DNA from: Crocinitomix sp044361315 | GTDB lineage: Bacteria > Bacteroidota > Bacteroidia > Flavobacteriales_D > Crocinitomicaceae | Assembly: GCA_044361315.1 (NCBI GenBank) | Contig: JBIKJA010000001.1 | Location: 62,001-126,000 of the forward strand | Direction: 5' to 3' | Length of the DNA: 64,000 nt | Shown here: positions 24,998 to 35,088 of the stretch, piece by piece | Layout: each line of letters starts with the position of its first letter | Position numbering within the stretch: the first letter of the stretch is position 1 | Notes under the pieces: model-generated | Told to the model about the DNA's origin: nothing | Seen by the model: only the letters and a program-made list of their open reading frames with translations | Databases searched by the model: none | Translations under genes and position numbers: made by a program

Positions 24998-27900
24998 ATG
25001 ATCAAAAAAATCGCGCTCGGATTAATTTATTTTTTTCTAATTTCTCCCCTCTTCGGACAAAAAATTGGCCCAGAAAATGGGGTCGAACAATCGAAAGAAA
25101 CCATTGCTTTTATCAATGCTAAAATTGTAATTAGTCCAGATGAGGTGATTGAAAAGGGTACCTTGGTGATTCATGATGGGGTCATTGTAAGTGTTGGGGC
25201 GTTGATTGTTCCGCCTAAAAACGCCACCAAAATCGACCTAAAAGGATATACCCTTTACCCTTCGTTTATTGAAATTCATGCCGGCGATGGACTTGAAAAT
25301 CCATACCCGAAATTGTCCCAGCCAACGCCGCAATTAAACACTTTAAAAGAAGGCCCTTATTACTGGAATCAAGCCATTCATCCCGAAGTAGATGCGTACA
25401 CGATATTCAAAGAAAGCCTTTTTAAGGACAAAGACGTTTTTCTTGGACAAGGTTTCGGAAGTGTTTCGACACATTTACAAGATGGCATTGTGCGTGGCAC
25501 TGCGGCTTTGATGACCTTAGGGAAAAATAATTCAGAAAATCAACTGATTAAATCGACGGCGGCCAACCATTATTCGTTTTCAAAAGGATCTTCTCAACAA
25601 ACCTATCCCTCCAGTCAAATGGGCAGTATTGCCTTGATTCGCCAATTTTTATACGATGCAAATTGGTACAAATTAATCACCGCCAATGTAGACAATGTTT
25701 CGTTAAAACGTGGTCTTGAAAACTTGAATTTGCCCCAAATTTTTGAAGTTTCTGAACAGGTTGAAATTATGCGGGTGATGAAGATTGCCAAAGAATTTGG
25801 CTTGGATTTTCTAATTAAAGGCGGTGGTGATGAATATCAACAAATAAATGCCCTAAAAGCGTTAAATCCTAAACTGATTGTACCGGTTAATTTTCCTGAA
25901 GTGTACGACGTGCGCGATCCTTACCTTTCGAGGTTTATTTCGTTAGCCGATTTAAAACATTGGGAATTAAGTCCGTACAATCCATACATTTTATACAAGA
26001 ATAAAATTCCTTTTTGTATAACCATGGACGAACTCAAAAAGAAAGATCAATTTTTGAAAAACATCCAAAGAGCAGTTCACCACGGGTTACCAAAAAATGA
26101 AGCTTTACGCGCTCTCACCACTCGTCCTGCCGAATTTTTAAAAGTAAACGATCAAATTGGCACGCTCGAAGCTGGAAAAATCGCCAATTTTTTGGTGGTA
26201 AAAGGCGAACTTTTTGGCGAAGGTGAAATTTATGAAAATTGGGTAAGAGGTCAACGTACTAAAATTAAAAATACAGCCGAATTAGACATCAGAGGAAAAT
26301 ACAACCTTACCTTGGCGACCACCACTTATCAATGGAGCATTGACGGAACAGTGGACAAACCAAAATCAAAACTTACTCGAATTGTCCAAAAAACAGATTC
26401 ACTTACGGGTTTGGTGAAAACCGACACCCTTAAAATTGAATCCAACCTTACCTTGAACGATTTACAATTGAGCATGTCTGTTTACGAAAAAAATGGGCCA
26501 CAGGCGGGTGTGATTTTGTTGAACGGAACGTATAATCCGACCTTGGGCGTATTTCATGGAAAAGCCTTGTTGCCAACTGGCGAATGGGCCGATTGGAGCA
26601 GCATCCGCAACGAAAAATTTAAAGCACCAAAAACAGATTCAAAACTTGCGGTCATCGATACTTCGGCGGTGAATTCGATTCGCTATCCAAACATGGCTTA
26701 TGGTTTTGACAGCTTACCCAAACAAGCTACTTTTTTTATTAAAAACGCCACTATTTGGACCAATGAAGCCGAAGGAATTCTGAAAAATGCCAACTTATTG
26801 ATTCAAAATGGGAAAATAAAGGCCGTGAATCAAGCCATTATTCAAATTCCAAATGATGCCGTGGTGATTGATGCCCAAGGTAAACATGTTACGTGCGGAA
26901 TTATTGACGAACATTCGCACATTGCCATTAGTAAAGGTGTAAACGAAGGCGGACAAAGTGTTTCTGCAGAGGTTTCAATAGCTGACGTGGTGCGTGGGGA
27001 CGATATTAATATTTACCGTCAATTAGCTGGTGGAGTTACTGCATCTCAACTTTTGCATGGTTCGGCAAATGCCATTGGTGGACAATCTGCCATGATTAAA
27101 TTAAAATGGGGATTTACTCCCGAAGAAATGTTGGTGAAAGATGCCGCTGGTTTTATCAAATTTGCCTTGGGAGAAAATGTTAAGCAAACCAATTGGGGCG
27201 ATCAAAATACGGTTCGTTTTCCGCAAACGCGGATGGGAGTTGAACAAGTTTTTTACGATGCTTTTCTTAGAGCACGGGCGTATGAAAATTCGTGGAAAAT
27301 GTACAATGAACTCCCCGAAAAGAAAAAAGTGGGCGTTTTACCCCCGCGAAGAGATTTAGAATTAGATATTTTAGTCGAAATTTTAAACAAAAAACGCTTC
27401 ATCACTTGCCATTCGTACATTCAAAGTGAAATTAATATGCTCATGCAAGTGGCCGACTCGATGGGCTTTACCTTAAACACCTTCACCCACATTTTAGAAG
27501 GCTATAAAGTCGCCGATAAAATGAAAGCACATGGCGCAGGTGCCTCTACCTTTGCCGATTGGTGGGCGTATAAATTCGAGGTAAACGAAGCCATTCCATA
27601 CAATGCCGCCATTTTACACAAAATGGGTGTGGTTACCGCCATTAATTCGGACGATGCAGAAATGGGCCGGAGACTAAATCACGAAGCGGCAAAAATTGTT
27701 AAATATGGAGGGATTTCTGAACAAGATGCGTGGAAAATGGTGACCTTAAATCCTGCCATTTTATTGCATTTAGACGACCGCATGGGAAGTATCAAAGAAG
27801 GAAAAGATGCAGACATTGTGATTTGGTCAGACAATCCACTTTCCGTAACCTCCAAGGTGGAAAAAACCTTTGTGGATGGGTATTTGCTGTATGATATCAA

Positions 27901-28051
27901 CGAGAGTATCCGTTTACATCAACGCGATCAATTAGAGCGCAATCGCATCATCCAATTGATGATGAACGAAATTGAAAATGGTGCCCCTACGCGCACCCCG
28001 TATAAAAAAGAAAATCCACATTACCATTGCGACACAATGGACGAACATTAA
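24998..28051 (+). CDS. Double amidohydrolase, secreted (1017 residues)
   Basis: Signal peptide (about 1-20, ending LFGQ) followed by two amidohydrolase/imidazolonepropionase-like halves. The first (about 25-430) has the fold marks but replaces the metal-binding HxH with EIHAGDG and ends with TRPAEFLKVNDQIGTLEAGK. A beta-sheet linker (430-570) follows. The second half keeps DEHSHIAISK (HxH), later HSYIQSE, FTHILEG and INSDDAEMGRRLNHEA, the latter containing the catalytic Asp, and closes with MGSIKEGKDADIVIW. So the C-terminal half is likely active and the N-terminal half degenerate. A periplasmic hydrolase of a cyclic amide or dipeptide is likely; substrate unknown. Followed by a paralogous gene 5 bases downstream. 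Confidence 0.85.
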   Translation: MIKKIALGLIYFFLISPLFGQKIGPENGVEQSKETIAFINAKIVISPDEVIEKGTLVIHDGVIVSVGALIVPPKNATKIDLKGYTLYPSFIEIHAGDGLENPYPKLSQPTPQLNTLKEGPYYWNQAIHPEVDAYTIFKESLFKDKDVFLGQGFGSVSTHLQDGIVRGTAALMTLGKNNSENQLIKSTAANHYSFSKGSSQQTYPSSQMGSIALIRQFLYDANWYKLITANVDNVSLKRGLENLNLPQIFEVSEQVEIMRVMKIAKEFGLDFLIKGGGDEYQQINALKALNPKLIVPVNFPEVYDVRDPYLSRFISLADLKHWELSPYNPYILYKNKIPFCITMDELKKKDQFLKNIQRAVHHGLPKNEALRALTTRPAEFLKVNDQIGTLEAGKIANFLVVKGELFGEGEIYENWVRGQRTKIKNTAELDIRGKYNLTLATTTYQWSIDGTVDKPKSKLTRIVQKTDSLTGLVKTDTLKIESNLTLNDLQLSMSVYEKNGPQAGVILLNGTYNPTLGVFHGKALLPTGEWADWSSIRNEKFKAPKTDSKLAVIDTSAVNSIRYPNMAYGFDSLPKQATFFIKNATIWTNEAEGILKNANLLIQNGKIKAVNQAIIQIPNDAVVIDAQGKHVTCGIIDEHSHIAISKGVNEGGQSVSAEVSIADVVRGDDINIYRQLAGGVTASQLLHGSANAIGGQSAMIKLKWGFTPEEMLVKDAAGFIKFALGENVKQTNWGDQNTVRFPQTRMGVEQVFYDAFLRARAYENSWKMYNELPEKKKVGVLPPRRDLELDILVEILNKKRFITCHSYIQSEINMLMQVADSMGFTLNTFTHILEGYKVADKMKAHGAGASTFADWWAYKFEVNEAIPYNAAILHKMGVVTAINSDDAEMGRRLNHEAAKIVKYGGISEQDAWKMVTLNPAILLHLDDRMGSIKEGKDADIVIWSDNPLSVTSKVEKTFVDGYLLYDINESIRLHQRDQLERNRIIQLMMNEIENGAPTRTPYKKENPHYHCDTMDEH

Positions 28052-28056
28052 TTACT

Positions 28057-29364
28057 ATGAGAAATTTAATTACCCTCCTTTTAGCGCTTGCGGTTTGTGG
28101 TGTCTCCTTGGCACAGCGGCAAACGCCTTTGGTTCAAAAACACAAGCGCATCCTGCTTGAAAATGGCAGTGCACACATTGGCAATGGTCAATTTATACTT
28201 AATTCGTTAATCGGCATCGAAAATGGAAAAATCCTTTTTGTAAAAAATGCCCTTACCAACGAGGTCAATAAAACAGAATGGGATACCGTTATTTCAATTT
28301 TAGGCAAACATGTTTATCCCGGTTTTATCGCTGCCAACCTTACCATGGGGTTAACCGAAATTGATGCCGTGCGCGCCACGAACGATTTTGACGAAGTTGG
28401 CGCCATTAATCCAAATGTCCGTGCCTTAATTGCGTACAATACCGATTCTAAAATAATTTACACGGTTCGTTCCAACGGCGTTTTATTGACACAATCTACC
28501 CCCAGAGGAGGCCTCATTTCAGGTACTTCGTCCATCATGGCGTTGGATGGGTGGAATTGGGAAGATGCCGTTTACAAAGCCGACGACGGTATTCATTTAA
28601 ATTGGCCACGAAAATACACCAGCTCCGGTTGGTGGGCAGAACCTGGCAATTCAAATGCCAACGAAAAATACGCTACCACCCGCGACGAAATTTATGCCTT
28701 TTTTGAACAAAGTTTGGCCTATTCGCAAGGCAATAATTCAGAAATCGACCTGCGGTTAAAAGCCATGCAAGGAATTTTTAGTGGAGATCAACGTTTATTC
28801 ATTCATGCCGATTTTGCCCCAGAAATCAACGACATCATCGATTTTTCGCGCCGATTTAACTTAAAATACCCCGTCATCGTTGGCGGTTCCGATGCCTATT
28901 TGGTCGCCGATTTATTAAAAGAAAATCATTTTTCGGTCATGTTAGGTCGTCCGCATGCCTTGCCAAATTTTGACGAATCCTTAACCTACGATGCCTATCA
29001 AAATGCCTATTTATTGCAAAAAGCAGGCGTCCCCTATTGCATTCAACCAGCTGGCGACATGGAAGTTATGAATGCACGAAACCTCCCCTTTTTAGCCGGC
29101 ACCGCTTGGGCATACGGGTTAACCGAGGAAGAAGCCGTGGCAGCCATCTCCTTAAACGTGGCCAAAATTCTAGGAATCGACCGTCAAACAGGATCGTTAG
29201 AAGCTGGAAAAGATGCCACCCTTTTTATTTCAGACGGCAATGCCCTGGACATGCGCACAAATAATGTGGTTTGTGCCCTAATCAAAGGCAATTTCATCGA
29301 CCTCGGCAATCACCAAAAAGATTTGGCAAAAAAATACAACGAAAAATATGGGTTGGTGGAGTAA
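28057..29364 (+). CDS. Secreted amidohydrolase-like protein, probably non-catalytic
   Basis: From the ATG at 28057 it has 435 residues and a signal peptide (MRNLITLLLALAVCGVSLAQ); an upstream in-frame ATG at 28027 would overlap the preceding gene and disturb the signal. The protein has the amidohydrolase fold and the terminal SLEAGKDATLFI motif, but the metal site is missing: VYPGFIAANLTMG stands where VxPGxIDxHxH is expected. It is paired with the double amidohydrolase directly upstream and probably forms a complex with it as an inactive partner (inference). Confidence 0.82.
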   Translation: MRNLITLLLALAVCGVSLAQRQTPLVQKHKRILLENGSAHIGNGQFILNSLIGIENGKILFVKNALTNEVNKTEWDTVISILGKHVYPGFIAANLTMGLTEIDAVRATNDFDEVGAINPNVRALIAYNTDSKIIYTVRSNGVLLTQSTPRGGLISGTSSIMALDGWNWEDAVYKADDGIHLNWPRKYTSSGWWAEPGNSNANEKYATTRDEIYAFFEQSLAYSQGNNSEIDLRLKAMQGIFSGDQRLFIHADFAPEINDIIDFSRRFNLKYPVIVGGSDAYLVADLLKENHFSVMLGRPHALPNFDESLTYDAYQNAYLLQKAGVPYCIQPAGDMEVMNARNLPFLAGTAWAYGLTEEEAVAAISLNVAKILGIDRQTGSLEAGKDATLFISDGNALDMRTNNVVCALIKGNFIDLGNHQKDLAKKYNEKYGLVE

Positions 29365-29486
29365 TCAACCGAAAAAATTAAAGTTGGCCAAATGGAGCTT
29401 TTAACCTAAATTTAAGTAACTTCGCATCAGATTTAATGTGATCTTTTAGATAGCTCATATTAAAACACTAACCAAATTGATTGCTC

Positions 29487-31673
29487 ATGAAAATTCTAAT
29501 TTCATTCGTCTTAATTTTATTTTATGGAATTGGTTTTGGCCAAACCTACACTGAAATTTTTAAAGGTGCGGCCTTCGATCGTGCATCAGATGATCGATTG
29601 GGTTATTCCGTTGATATTTCTGGTAATTACGCTATTATAGGTGCTTATGGGGATGATTTTGGTCCCTTAAACCCCAACATGGGGTCGGCCTATATTTTTG
29701 AAAAAACAGGAATTGATGACTGGACTTTTGTGCAAAAAATATCTAGTTCAGATCAAGGAGATTATGACCGATTTGGATGGTCGGTTGCGATAGACGGAAA
29801 TTATGCGGTTGTGGGTGCATACGCCGAAGACCAAGACGCGGCTGGAATAAACACACTTTCCAGAGCTGGGTCAGCTTATATTTTTGAGCGAGATGAAGAA
29901 GGTGTTTGGTCTGAGGTTCAAAAAATTGTCGCTTCGGACAGAGACACCAGCGATGAATTTGGCGTGACAGTTGATATTTCTGGCGAAACCATTATTGTGG
30001 GTGCGCATTACGAAGGGCATGATGAATTGGGTGGAAGTTTTATCTTCAAATCGGGTTCGGTATATGTATTTGATAAGGGCGTGGATGGAATATGGACTGA
30101 ATCACAAAAAATTGTAGCATGGGATCGTCAACCTGACTCGGGAGGCGGAGATGAAACCCTTGATGTTTGGCACTATCAAGACATTGATTATGGCGATTTA
30201 TTTGGCTGTTCAATTGCGCTTTCAGGTGATTTTATGATTGTTGGCGCAAATAATGGCGACTATGACCCTTCAGGTTTTGGAGGAATGGTTCAAGCTGGGG
30301 CTGCCTATATTTTTCACCGCGTGGATGGTGTTTGGGAAGATGACCAGAAAGTTTGTGCAACAATTCGCCAAGGTTGGGATCGATACGGCTACTCGGTTGA
30401 TATTGACTCCAATGTTGCCGTGGTAGGTGCGAAAGCGGAAGATGAAAGCGAATTTGAAGCCGCATTTTTACACAATGCAGGATCGGCTTATATTTATACA
30501 CGTAATATTGATGGCAATTGGCTTACAACGCAAAAAATTGATGCGAGCGACCGTGGAGTTGGCGATCATTTTGGGATTGATGTAGCAATCTCTGGTGATA
30601 TAATGGTCATTGGGGCTGAATCTAACAATTTTGATGAAGACAGTGATTTTGAACTGAACAATGCGGGCGCAGCCTATATCTTCCAAAAATTGGACGACGG
30701 TACTTGGAATGAAATTCAGAAAATTGATGCCAGTGATCGGATTTTAGAAGATTGGTTCGGAAACGCCATTGCTATTTCCGGTCATACAATTTTGGTAGGA
30801 GCCTGGCAACAAGATTTTAATGAAATGGCCCTTGACTCTATTGAGGATGCTGGTGCGGCCTACTTCTTTAGCTCACTCATTTGTGAAACAGGCTTCTTAA
30901 CGCAAGCTATTGAAATTTGCACAGGTGAATCATTTTCCGTCGGAGAATCGATTTATACCCTTTCTGGAACTTATACGGATACCCTGAGCTCGGTTTTGGG
31001 CTGTGATAGTATCGTCAATACAGAACTGTTCATCCATCCAGAAAATTTAACCACAAATTTATTTTCCATTTGTCCCGGTGATTTTGTAGCAATCGGGGAA
31101 TCTGTTTATACCGAACCCGGCGTATACACAAACGTTTTTATTGCTGAATCCTTATGCGATAGTACCGTAATATCCACGATAGAATTTATAGCTGAAATTG
31201 ATATTACCCTTACAGTTGAAGATGACATTACCCTCATAGCTAACGAACCATTAAGTGAATTAACTTCGTTTCAATGGGTAAATTGCGACACTTGGGAACC
31301 AATTGACGTGGCAACTGAACAAAGCTATACTATTACCGAAAATGGAAATTATGCCGTCATTATTTCAAAGGATTTGTGTACGGACACCTCCGCTTGTGTG
31401 ACCATTGGCAGTATCGGTTTGGATGACGAGTTGGCGAATTTTGTCAAGGTTTATCCGAATCCTAATTCAGGCGTTTTCACCCTCGAATTCGACCATTCGC
31501 AAGGTGAAGAAGCTGCTCTTCGTGTCTTGAATAGTGCGGGAAAACTAGTGTACACAAGTATGCTAACCCAACCCAAAACAAGTATAGATTTGGGCGATTT
31601 AGCCCGCGGATTGTACCTTGTGGAAATCACCAATGGCACAAACGTCATCTTTCAGAAAATTCAAATTAGATAG
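29487..31673 (+). CDS. T9SS-secreted FG-GAP-like beta-propeller protein
   Basis: About 728 residues from the ATG at 29487 (a TTG two codons earlier is less likely). After the signal peptide (MKILISFVLILFYGIGFGQ) come about seven blade repeats of 55-75 residues, each with DRFGxSVxIxGxxxxVGAxxxD and GSAYIF or GAAYIF, the pattern of Bacteroidota FG-GAP/integrin-like propellers. A linker with two cysteine-containing CxGESxSVGESxYTxxGxY repeats (about 470-570) follows, then a T9SS type A domain (VKVYPNPNSGVFTLEF). A surface adhesin or matrix protein is likely. Confidence 0.85.
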   Translation: MKILISFVLILFYGIGFGQTYTEIFKGAAFDRASDDRLGYSVDISGNYAIIGAYGDDFGPLNPNMGSAYIFEKTGIDDWTFVQKISSSDQGDYDRFGWSVAIDGNYAVVGAYAEDQDAAGINTLSRAGSAYIFERDEEGVWSEVQKIVASDRDTSDEFGVTVDISGETIIVGAHYEGHDELGGSFIFKSGSVYVFDKGVDGIWTESQKIVAWDRQPDSGGGDETLDVWHYQDIDYGDLFGCSIALSGDFMIVGANNGDYDPSGFGGMVQAGAAYIFHRVDGVWEDDQKVCATIRQGWDRYGYSVDIDSNVAVVGAKAEDESEFEAAFLHNAGSAYIYTRNIDGNWLTTQKIDASDRGVGDHFGIDVAISGDIMVIGAESNNFDEDSDFELNNAGAAYIFQKLDDGTWNEIQKIDASDRILEDWFGNAIAISGHTILVGAWQQDFNEMALDSIEDAGAAYFFSSLICETGFLTQAIEICTGESFSVGESIYTLSGTYTDTLSSVLGCDSIVNTELFIHPENLTTNLFSICPGDFVAIGESVYTEPGVYTNVFIAESLCDSTVISTIEFIAEIDITLTVEDDITLIANEPLSELTSFQWVNCDTWEPIDVATEQSYTITENGNYAVIISKDLCTDTSACVTIGSIGLDDELANFVKVYPNPNSGVFTLEFDHSQGEEAALRVLNSAGKLVYTSMLTQPKTSIDLGDLARGLYLVEITNGTNVIFQKIQIR

Positions 31674-31865
31674 GTTTGCATTGATTAGGTTGCTACAGTT
31701 AAATTTCAACCTCCCTTTAACGCGTAAAATCACCATTAAAGATACATCTACCATCAAAAAAATAATTCATGTTAAAGAATCTTTTTGACAAAGAAAGCTA
31801 ATTTGTCGAAGTAAAAAAACGGAATTATATATCCTGCTTTTGCGCTGTCGATCTCCTTTTAATGG

Positions 31866-32687
31866 CTACAAAAACAATTTCCCCTTCAAAATCGTCGCCA
31901 TTTCTTGTTGTAATTCCAAGGCGGCTGCTCTTGCTTTAAGATCGAAGTCAGTATCGTTGCCGGCGAAAATGATGCCGCGGGAGGAGTTGACTAAAAGTCC
32001 GCAATTGTCATTCCAGCCGTAGGTGGCTACGTCGGTTAGGGAGCCTCCTTGTTCGCCAATGCCGGGAACGAGGAAAAAATGATCTTTGGCCAAGGCTCTT
32101 ACTTCGCCGATTGAATCGCTGCGGGTGGCACCTACCACATACATCAATTTACTGGGATCGCCCCATTTGGACGATTTACGAATGACGCGTTCAAATAATT
32201 TTTCACCAGACAAGTCGGTGGTAAATTGAAAATCTAAAGCGCCTTTGTTGGAGGTTAAGGCCAATAAAATGACCCATTTGTCTTTGTATTCTAAAAAAGG
32301 AGAAACGCTGTCAACGCCCATATACGGTGCAACGGTGACGGCGTCAAAATTTAAATATTCAAAAAATGTTTTGGCGTAATAATGGGAGGTGTTTCCAATA
32401 TCGCCGCGCTTGGCATCGGCAATGGTAAATATATCGGAAGGAATATAATCCACGGTTTTTTTCAAGGCATCCCACCCCTTACTTCCATGACATTCGTAAA
32501 AGGCAATATTGGGTTTATAGGCCACGCACAAATCTTTTGTGGCATCGATAATGCGTTTATTAAACTCAAAAATTGGATCATCAAACTCCAATAAAAATTT
32601 GGGGATTTTATCCAAATCGACATCTAATCCAATACAAAGAAAGGATTGTTTTGCTTTAATTGTGCTAACTAATTGCTCCTTTGTCAT
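31866..32687 (-). CDS. pyrF: Orotidine 5'-phosphate decarboxylase (type 2)
   Basis: A 273-residue enzyme with the type-2 OMPDC signature: FLCIGLDVDLDKIP at the start, the catalytic ADAKRGDIGNTS motif near residue 105, and the phosphate-binding PGIGEQGG plus LVNSSRGIIFA motifs near the end. It converts orotidylate to UMP, the last step of de novo pyrimidine synthesis, in the cytoplasm. It is 4 bases downstream of prfA, forming a purM-prfA-pyrF order common in Flavobacteriales. Confidence 0.96.
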   Translation of the reverse strand: MTKEQLVSTIKAKQSFLCIGLDVDLDKIPKFLLEFDDPIFEFNKRIIDATKDLCVAYKPNIAFYECHGSKGWDALKKTVDYIPSDIFTIADAKRGDIGNTSHYYAKTFFEYLNFDAVTVAPYMGVDSVSPFLEYKDKWVILLALTSNKGALDFQFTTDLSGEKLFERVIRKSSKWGDPSKLMYVVGATRSDSIGEVRALAKDHFFLVPGIGEQGGSLTDVATYGWNDNCGLLVNSSRGIIFAGNDTDFDLKARAAALELQQEMATILKGKLFL

Positions 32688-32691
32688 CGCC

Positions 32692-33774
32692 TTAAATGCT
32701 GGTTCCTTCTTTCAATTTTTCGGCATTTTCTGCCATTTTTAATGCTTCAATCATTTCATGGATATCGCCATTTACAAACGAAGTAAGGTTGTACATGGTT
32801 TTATTAATTCGATGATCGGTAATTCGCCCTTGAGGGTAATTATAGGTTCTGATTTTTGCCGAACGGTCGCCAGTGGACACCATTGTTTTCCGTTTTGCCG
32901 CAATGTCTCCATGACGGGCATTTAATTCGATGTCATACAATTTAGACCGCAACATTTCCATGGCACGTTCACGGTTTTTCAATTGCGAACGTTCGATTTG
33001 ACACACCACCACGATTCCACTCGGGCGGTGGGTTAATTGAACCTTGGTTTCTACCTTGTTGACATTTTGCCCTCCAGCACCTCCCGAACGAGATGTGTGA
33101 AAATCAATGTCCGCAGGATTTAAAGTTACATCCACCTCCTCTACTTCAGGCAAAACGGCAATGGTCGCCGCCGAGGTATGCACCCGTCCTTGGGTTTCCG
33201 TTTCTGGTACCCGTTGCACGCGGTGAACACCTGCTTCGAATTTTAACAAACCATACACCTCATCCCCATACACTTTTAGGATTACCTCTTTGTAACCACC
33301 CATCGTTCCTTCTGTCACATCCAACACTTCGTGTCTCCAGCCTCTTTCATCAAAATAACGGGTATACATGCGATATAAATCGCCGGCAAAAATACTCGCC
33401 TCGTCACCGCCTGTTCCTGAACGAATCTCAAAAATGGCATTTCGATCATCTTCAATATCTTTCGGAATCAACATCATTTTAATGTCATCTTCCATTTGTG
33501 CTTTTTTTGGCAGAAGTTCGTCCAACTCCATTTTTGCCATTTCTCTCATCTCCGGATCCTTTTCTGTATCCACCATTTCTTTTGAAGAAGTGATATTGTC
33601 CAAGACATTTTTAAACTCACGATACGTCAAAACGATTTGTTCTAAATCTTTATATTCTTTTGTGAGTTTCACATAGCGATCCATATTTGCGATGATATCT
33701 GGATCCACTATTTGTTGTCCAACTTCGTTAAACCGAACGGCAATTGACTCCAATTTTTCTAATAAATTACTCAT
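32692..33774 (-). CDS. prfA: Peptide chain release factor 1
   Basis: A 360-residue class I release factor. The catalytic GGQ is at residues 234-236 within SRSGGAGGQNVNKVE, and the codon-recognition tripeptide is PET (190-192, RVPETETQGR) of the PxT type found in RF1, which reads UAA and UAG. The N-terminal coiled-coil domain and the RSGTGGDEASIFA motif are normal. Length equals the family norm. It sits between purM and pyrF with short spacers. Confidence 0.97.
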   Translation of the reverse strand: MSNLLEKLESIAVRFNEVGQQIVDPDIIANMDRYVKLTKEYKDLEQIVLTYREFKNVLDNITSSKEMVDTEKDPEMREMAKMELDELLPKKAQMEDDIKMMLIPKDIEDDRNAIFEIRSGTGGDEASIFAGDLYRMYTRYFDERGWRHEVLDVTEGTMGGYKEVILKVYGDEVYGLLKFEAGVHRVQRVPETETQGRVHTSAATIAVLPEVEEVDVTLNPADIDFHTSRSGGAGGQNVNKVETKVQLTHRPSGIVVVCQIERSQLKNRERAMEMLRSKLYDIELNARHGDIAAKRKTMVSTGDRSAKIRTYNYPQGRITDHRINKTMYNLTSFVNGDIHEMIEALKMAENAEKLKEGTSI

Positions 33775-33837
33775 TTTATTCTTTTAATCTTTTTAATAGT
33801 TTGTTGGTAGATGTTAGTTTGCTTACGCGCAATGGAA

Positions 33838-35007
33838 CTAATGATAAATAAACTCTCCGTAGGTTGAACGAATGGTTAATTTATTTCCTTGATGTGCTTC
33901 GCATCGACCAACAATTTGTGCGGCAATTCCAAATGATTCCGCTATGTCAATAATTGCTTGTGCATGTTCTTTCGCCAAATAGATTTCCATGCGATGTCCC
34001 ATGTTAAATACTTTATACATTTCTTTCCAATCCGTATTGGATTCTTCTTGAATCATTTTAAACAATGGCGGAAGATCAAATAATTGATCTTTAATCACAT
34101 GAAGATCTTTCACAAAATGTAAAACTTTTGTTTGCGCACCTCCACTGCAATGCACCATTCCATGAATTGCGTCGCGTTGTTGATCCAAAATTGCCTTAAT
34201 CACCGGCGCGTAGGTACGAGTAGGCGAAAGAACCAGTTTACCTGCGTTCAATACACTTCCTTCCACTGCATCCGTTAATTTTTTTGAGCCACAGTACACC
34301 AAGTCTTGCGGGACAGACGGATCAAAACTTTCTGGGTATTGTTCGGCCAAATACTTGGCAAAAACATCGTGACGGGCACTGGTTAGTCCATTACTGCCCA
34401 TTCCTCCGTTGTATTCGCTTTCGTAGGTGGCTTGCCCAAAAGAAGCTAGTCCGACAATAACATCCCCAGGTTGAATGGTATGGTTAGAAATCACATCCGC
34501 TCTTTTCATGCGTGCGACAACAGTTGAGTCAACAATAATGGTGCGAACTAAGTCACCCACATCGGCCGTTTCACCACCCGTTGAACGAATATTCACCCCA
34601 TGTTTTCTAAGTTCGGTTAAGAGCTCCTCCGTTCCATTAATAATTTCAGACAACACAGCCCCGTCAATCTTATTTTTATTTCTGCCGATAGTCGAAGACA
34701 AAAGAATGTTTTCAGTGGCTCCTACGCACAGCAAATCATCAATATTCATGATCAAGGCATCTTGTGCAATTCCTTTCCACACCGAAATATCTCCAGTTTC
34801 TTTCCAATAGAGATACGCCAAAGCACTTTTTGTACCTGCCCCATCCGCGTGCATCACAATACAATACTCCTCGTCACCTGTTAAATAATCAGGCACGATT
34901 TTACAAAATGCCTGTGGAAACAAGCCTTTATCGACATTTTTAATGGCGTTATGCACATCTTCTTTCGAGGCGGAAACCCCTCTTGAATGATACCTTTCGT
35001 CGGTCAT
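33838..35007 (-). CDS. purM: Phosphoribosylformylglycinamidine cyclo-ligase (AIR synthase)
   Basis: A 389-residue PurM-type protein. It opens with the RYHSRGVSASKEDV segment and has the ATP-binding VMHADGAGTKSALAY, MNIDDLLCVGA, and STGGETADVGDL motifs, then VIVGLASFGQATYE and a C-terminal MVHCSGGAQTKV and NMGHRMEIY. These define the AIR synthase fold that closes the imidazole ring in purine synthesis. It is slightly longer than the E. coli enzyme, as is usual in Bacteroidota. It heads a purM-prfA-pyrF group, with a 63-base gap to prfA. Confidence 0.9.
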   Translation of the reverse strand: MTDERYHSRGVSASKEDVHNAIKNVDKGLFPQAFCKIVPDYLTGDEEYCIVMHADGAGTKSALAYLYWKETGDISVWKGIAQDALIMNIDDLLCVGATENILLSSTIGRNKNKIDGAVLSEIINGTEELLTELRKHGVNIRSTGGETADVGDLVRTIIVDSTVVARMKRADVISNHTIQPGDVIVGLASFGQATYESEYNGGMGSNGLTSARHDVFAKYLAEQYPESFDPSVPQDLVYCGSKKLTDAVEGSVLNAGKLVLSPTRTYAPVIKAILDQQRDAIHGMVHCSGGAQTKVLHFVKDLHVIKDQLFDLPPLFKMIQEESNTDWKEMYKVFNMGHRMEIYLAKEHAQAIIDIAESFGIAAQIVGRCEAHQGNKLTIRSTYGEFIYH

Positions 35008-35027
35008 TTTAATTCAATTTTTGCAAA

Positions 35028-35071
35028 AATAAAAAAAGCACCCATCACTTTTAAGTGATTGAGTGCTTTTC
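35028..35071 (-). terminator. Intrinsic terminator of the OmpA-family gene
   Basis: On the minus strand AAAGCAC ... ATCACTT / AAGTGAT ... GTGCTTT forms a long stem (35035-35041 with 35063-35069; 35044-35050 with 35053-35059) followed by a T-rich run read as A at 35028-35037. It lies between the PorE-like gene and purM and separates the two transcripts. Confidence 0.85.
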
Positions 35072-35088
35072 ATCAAAATTTTAGTACG

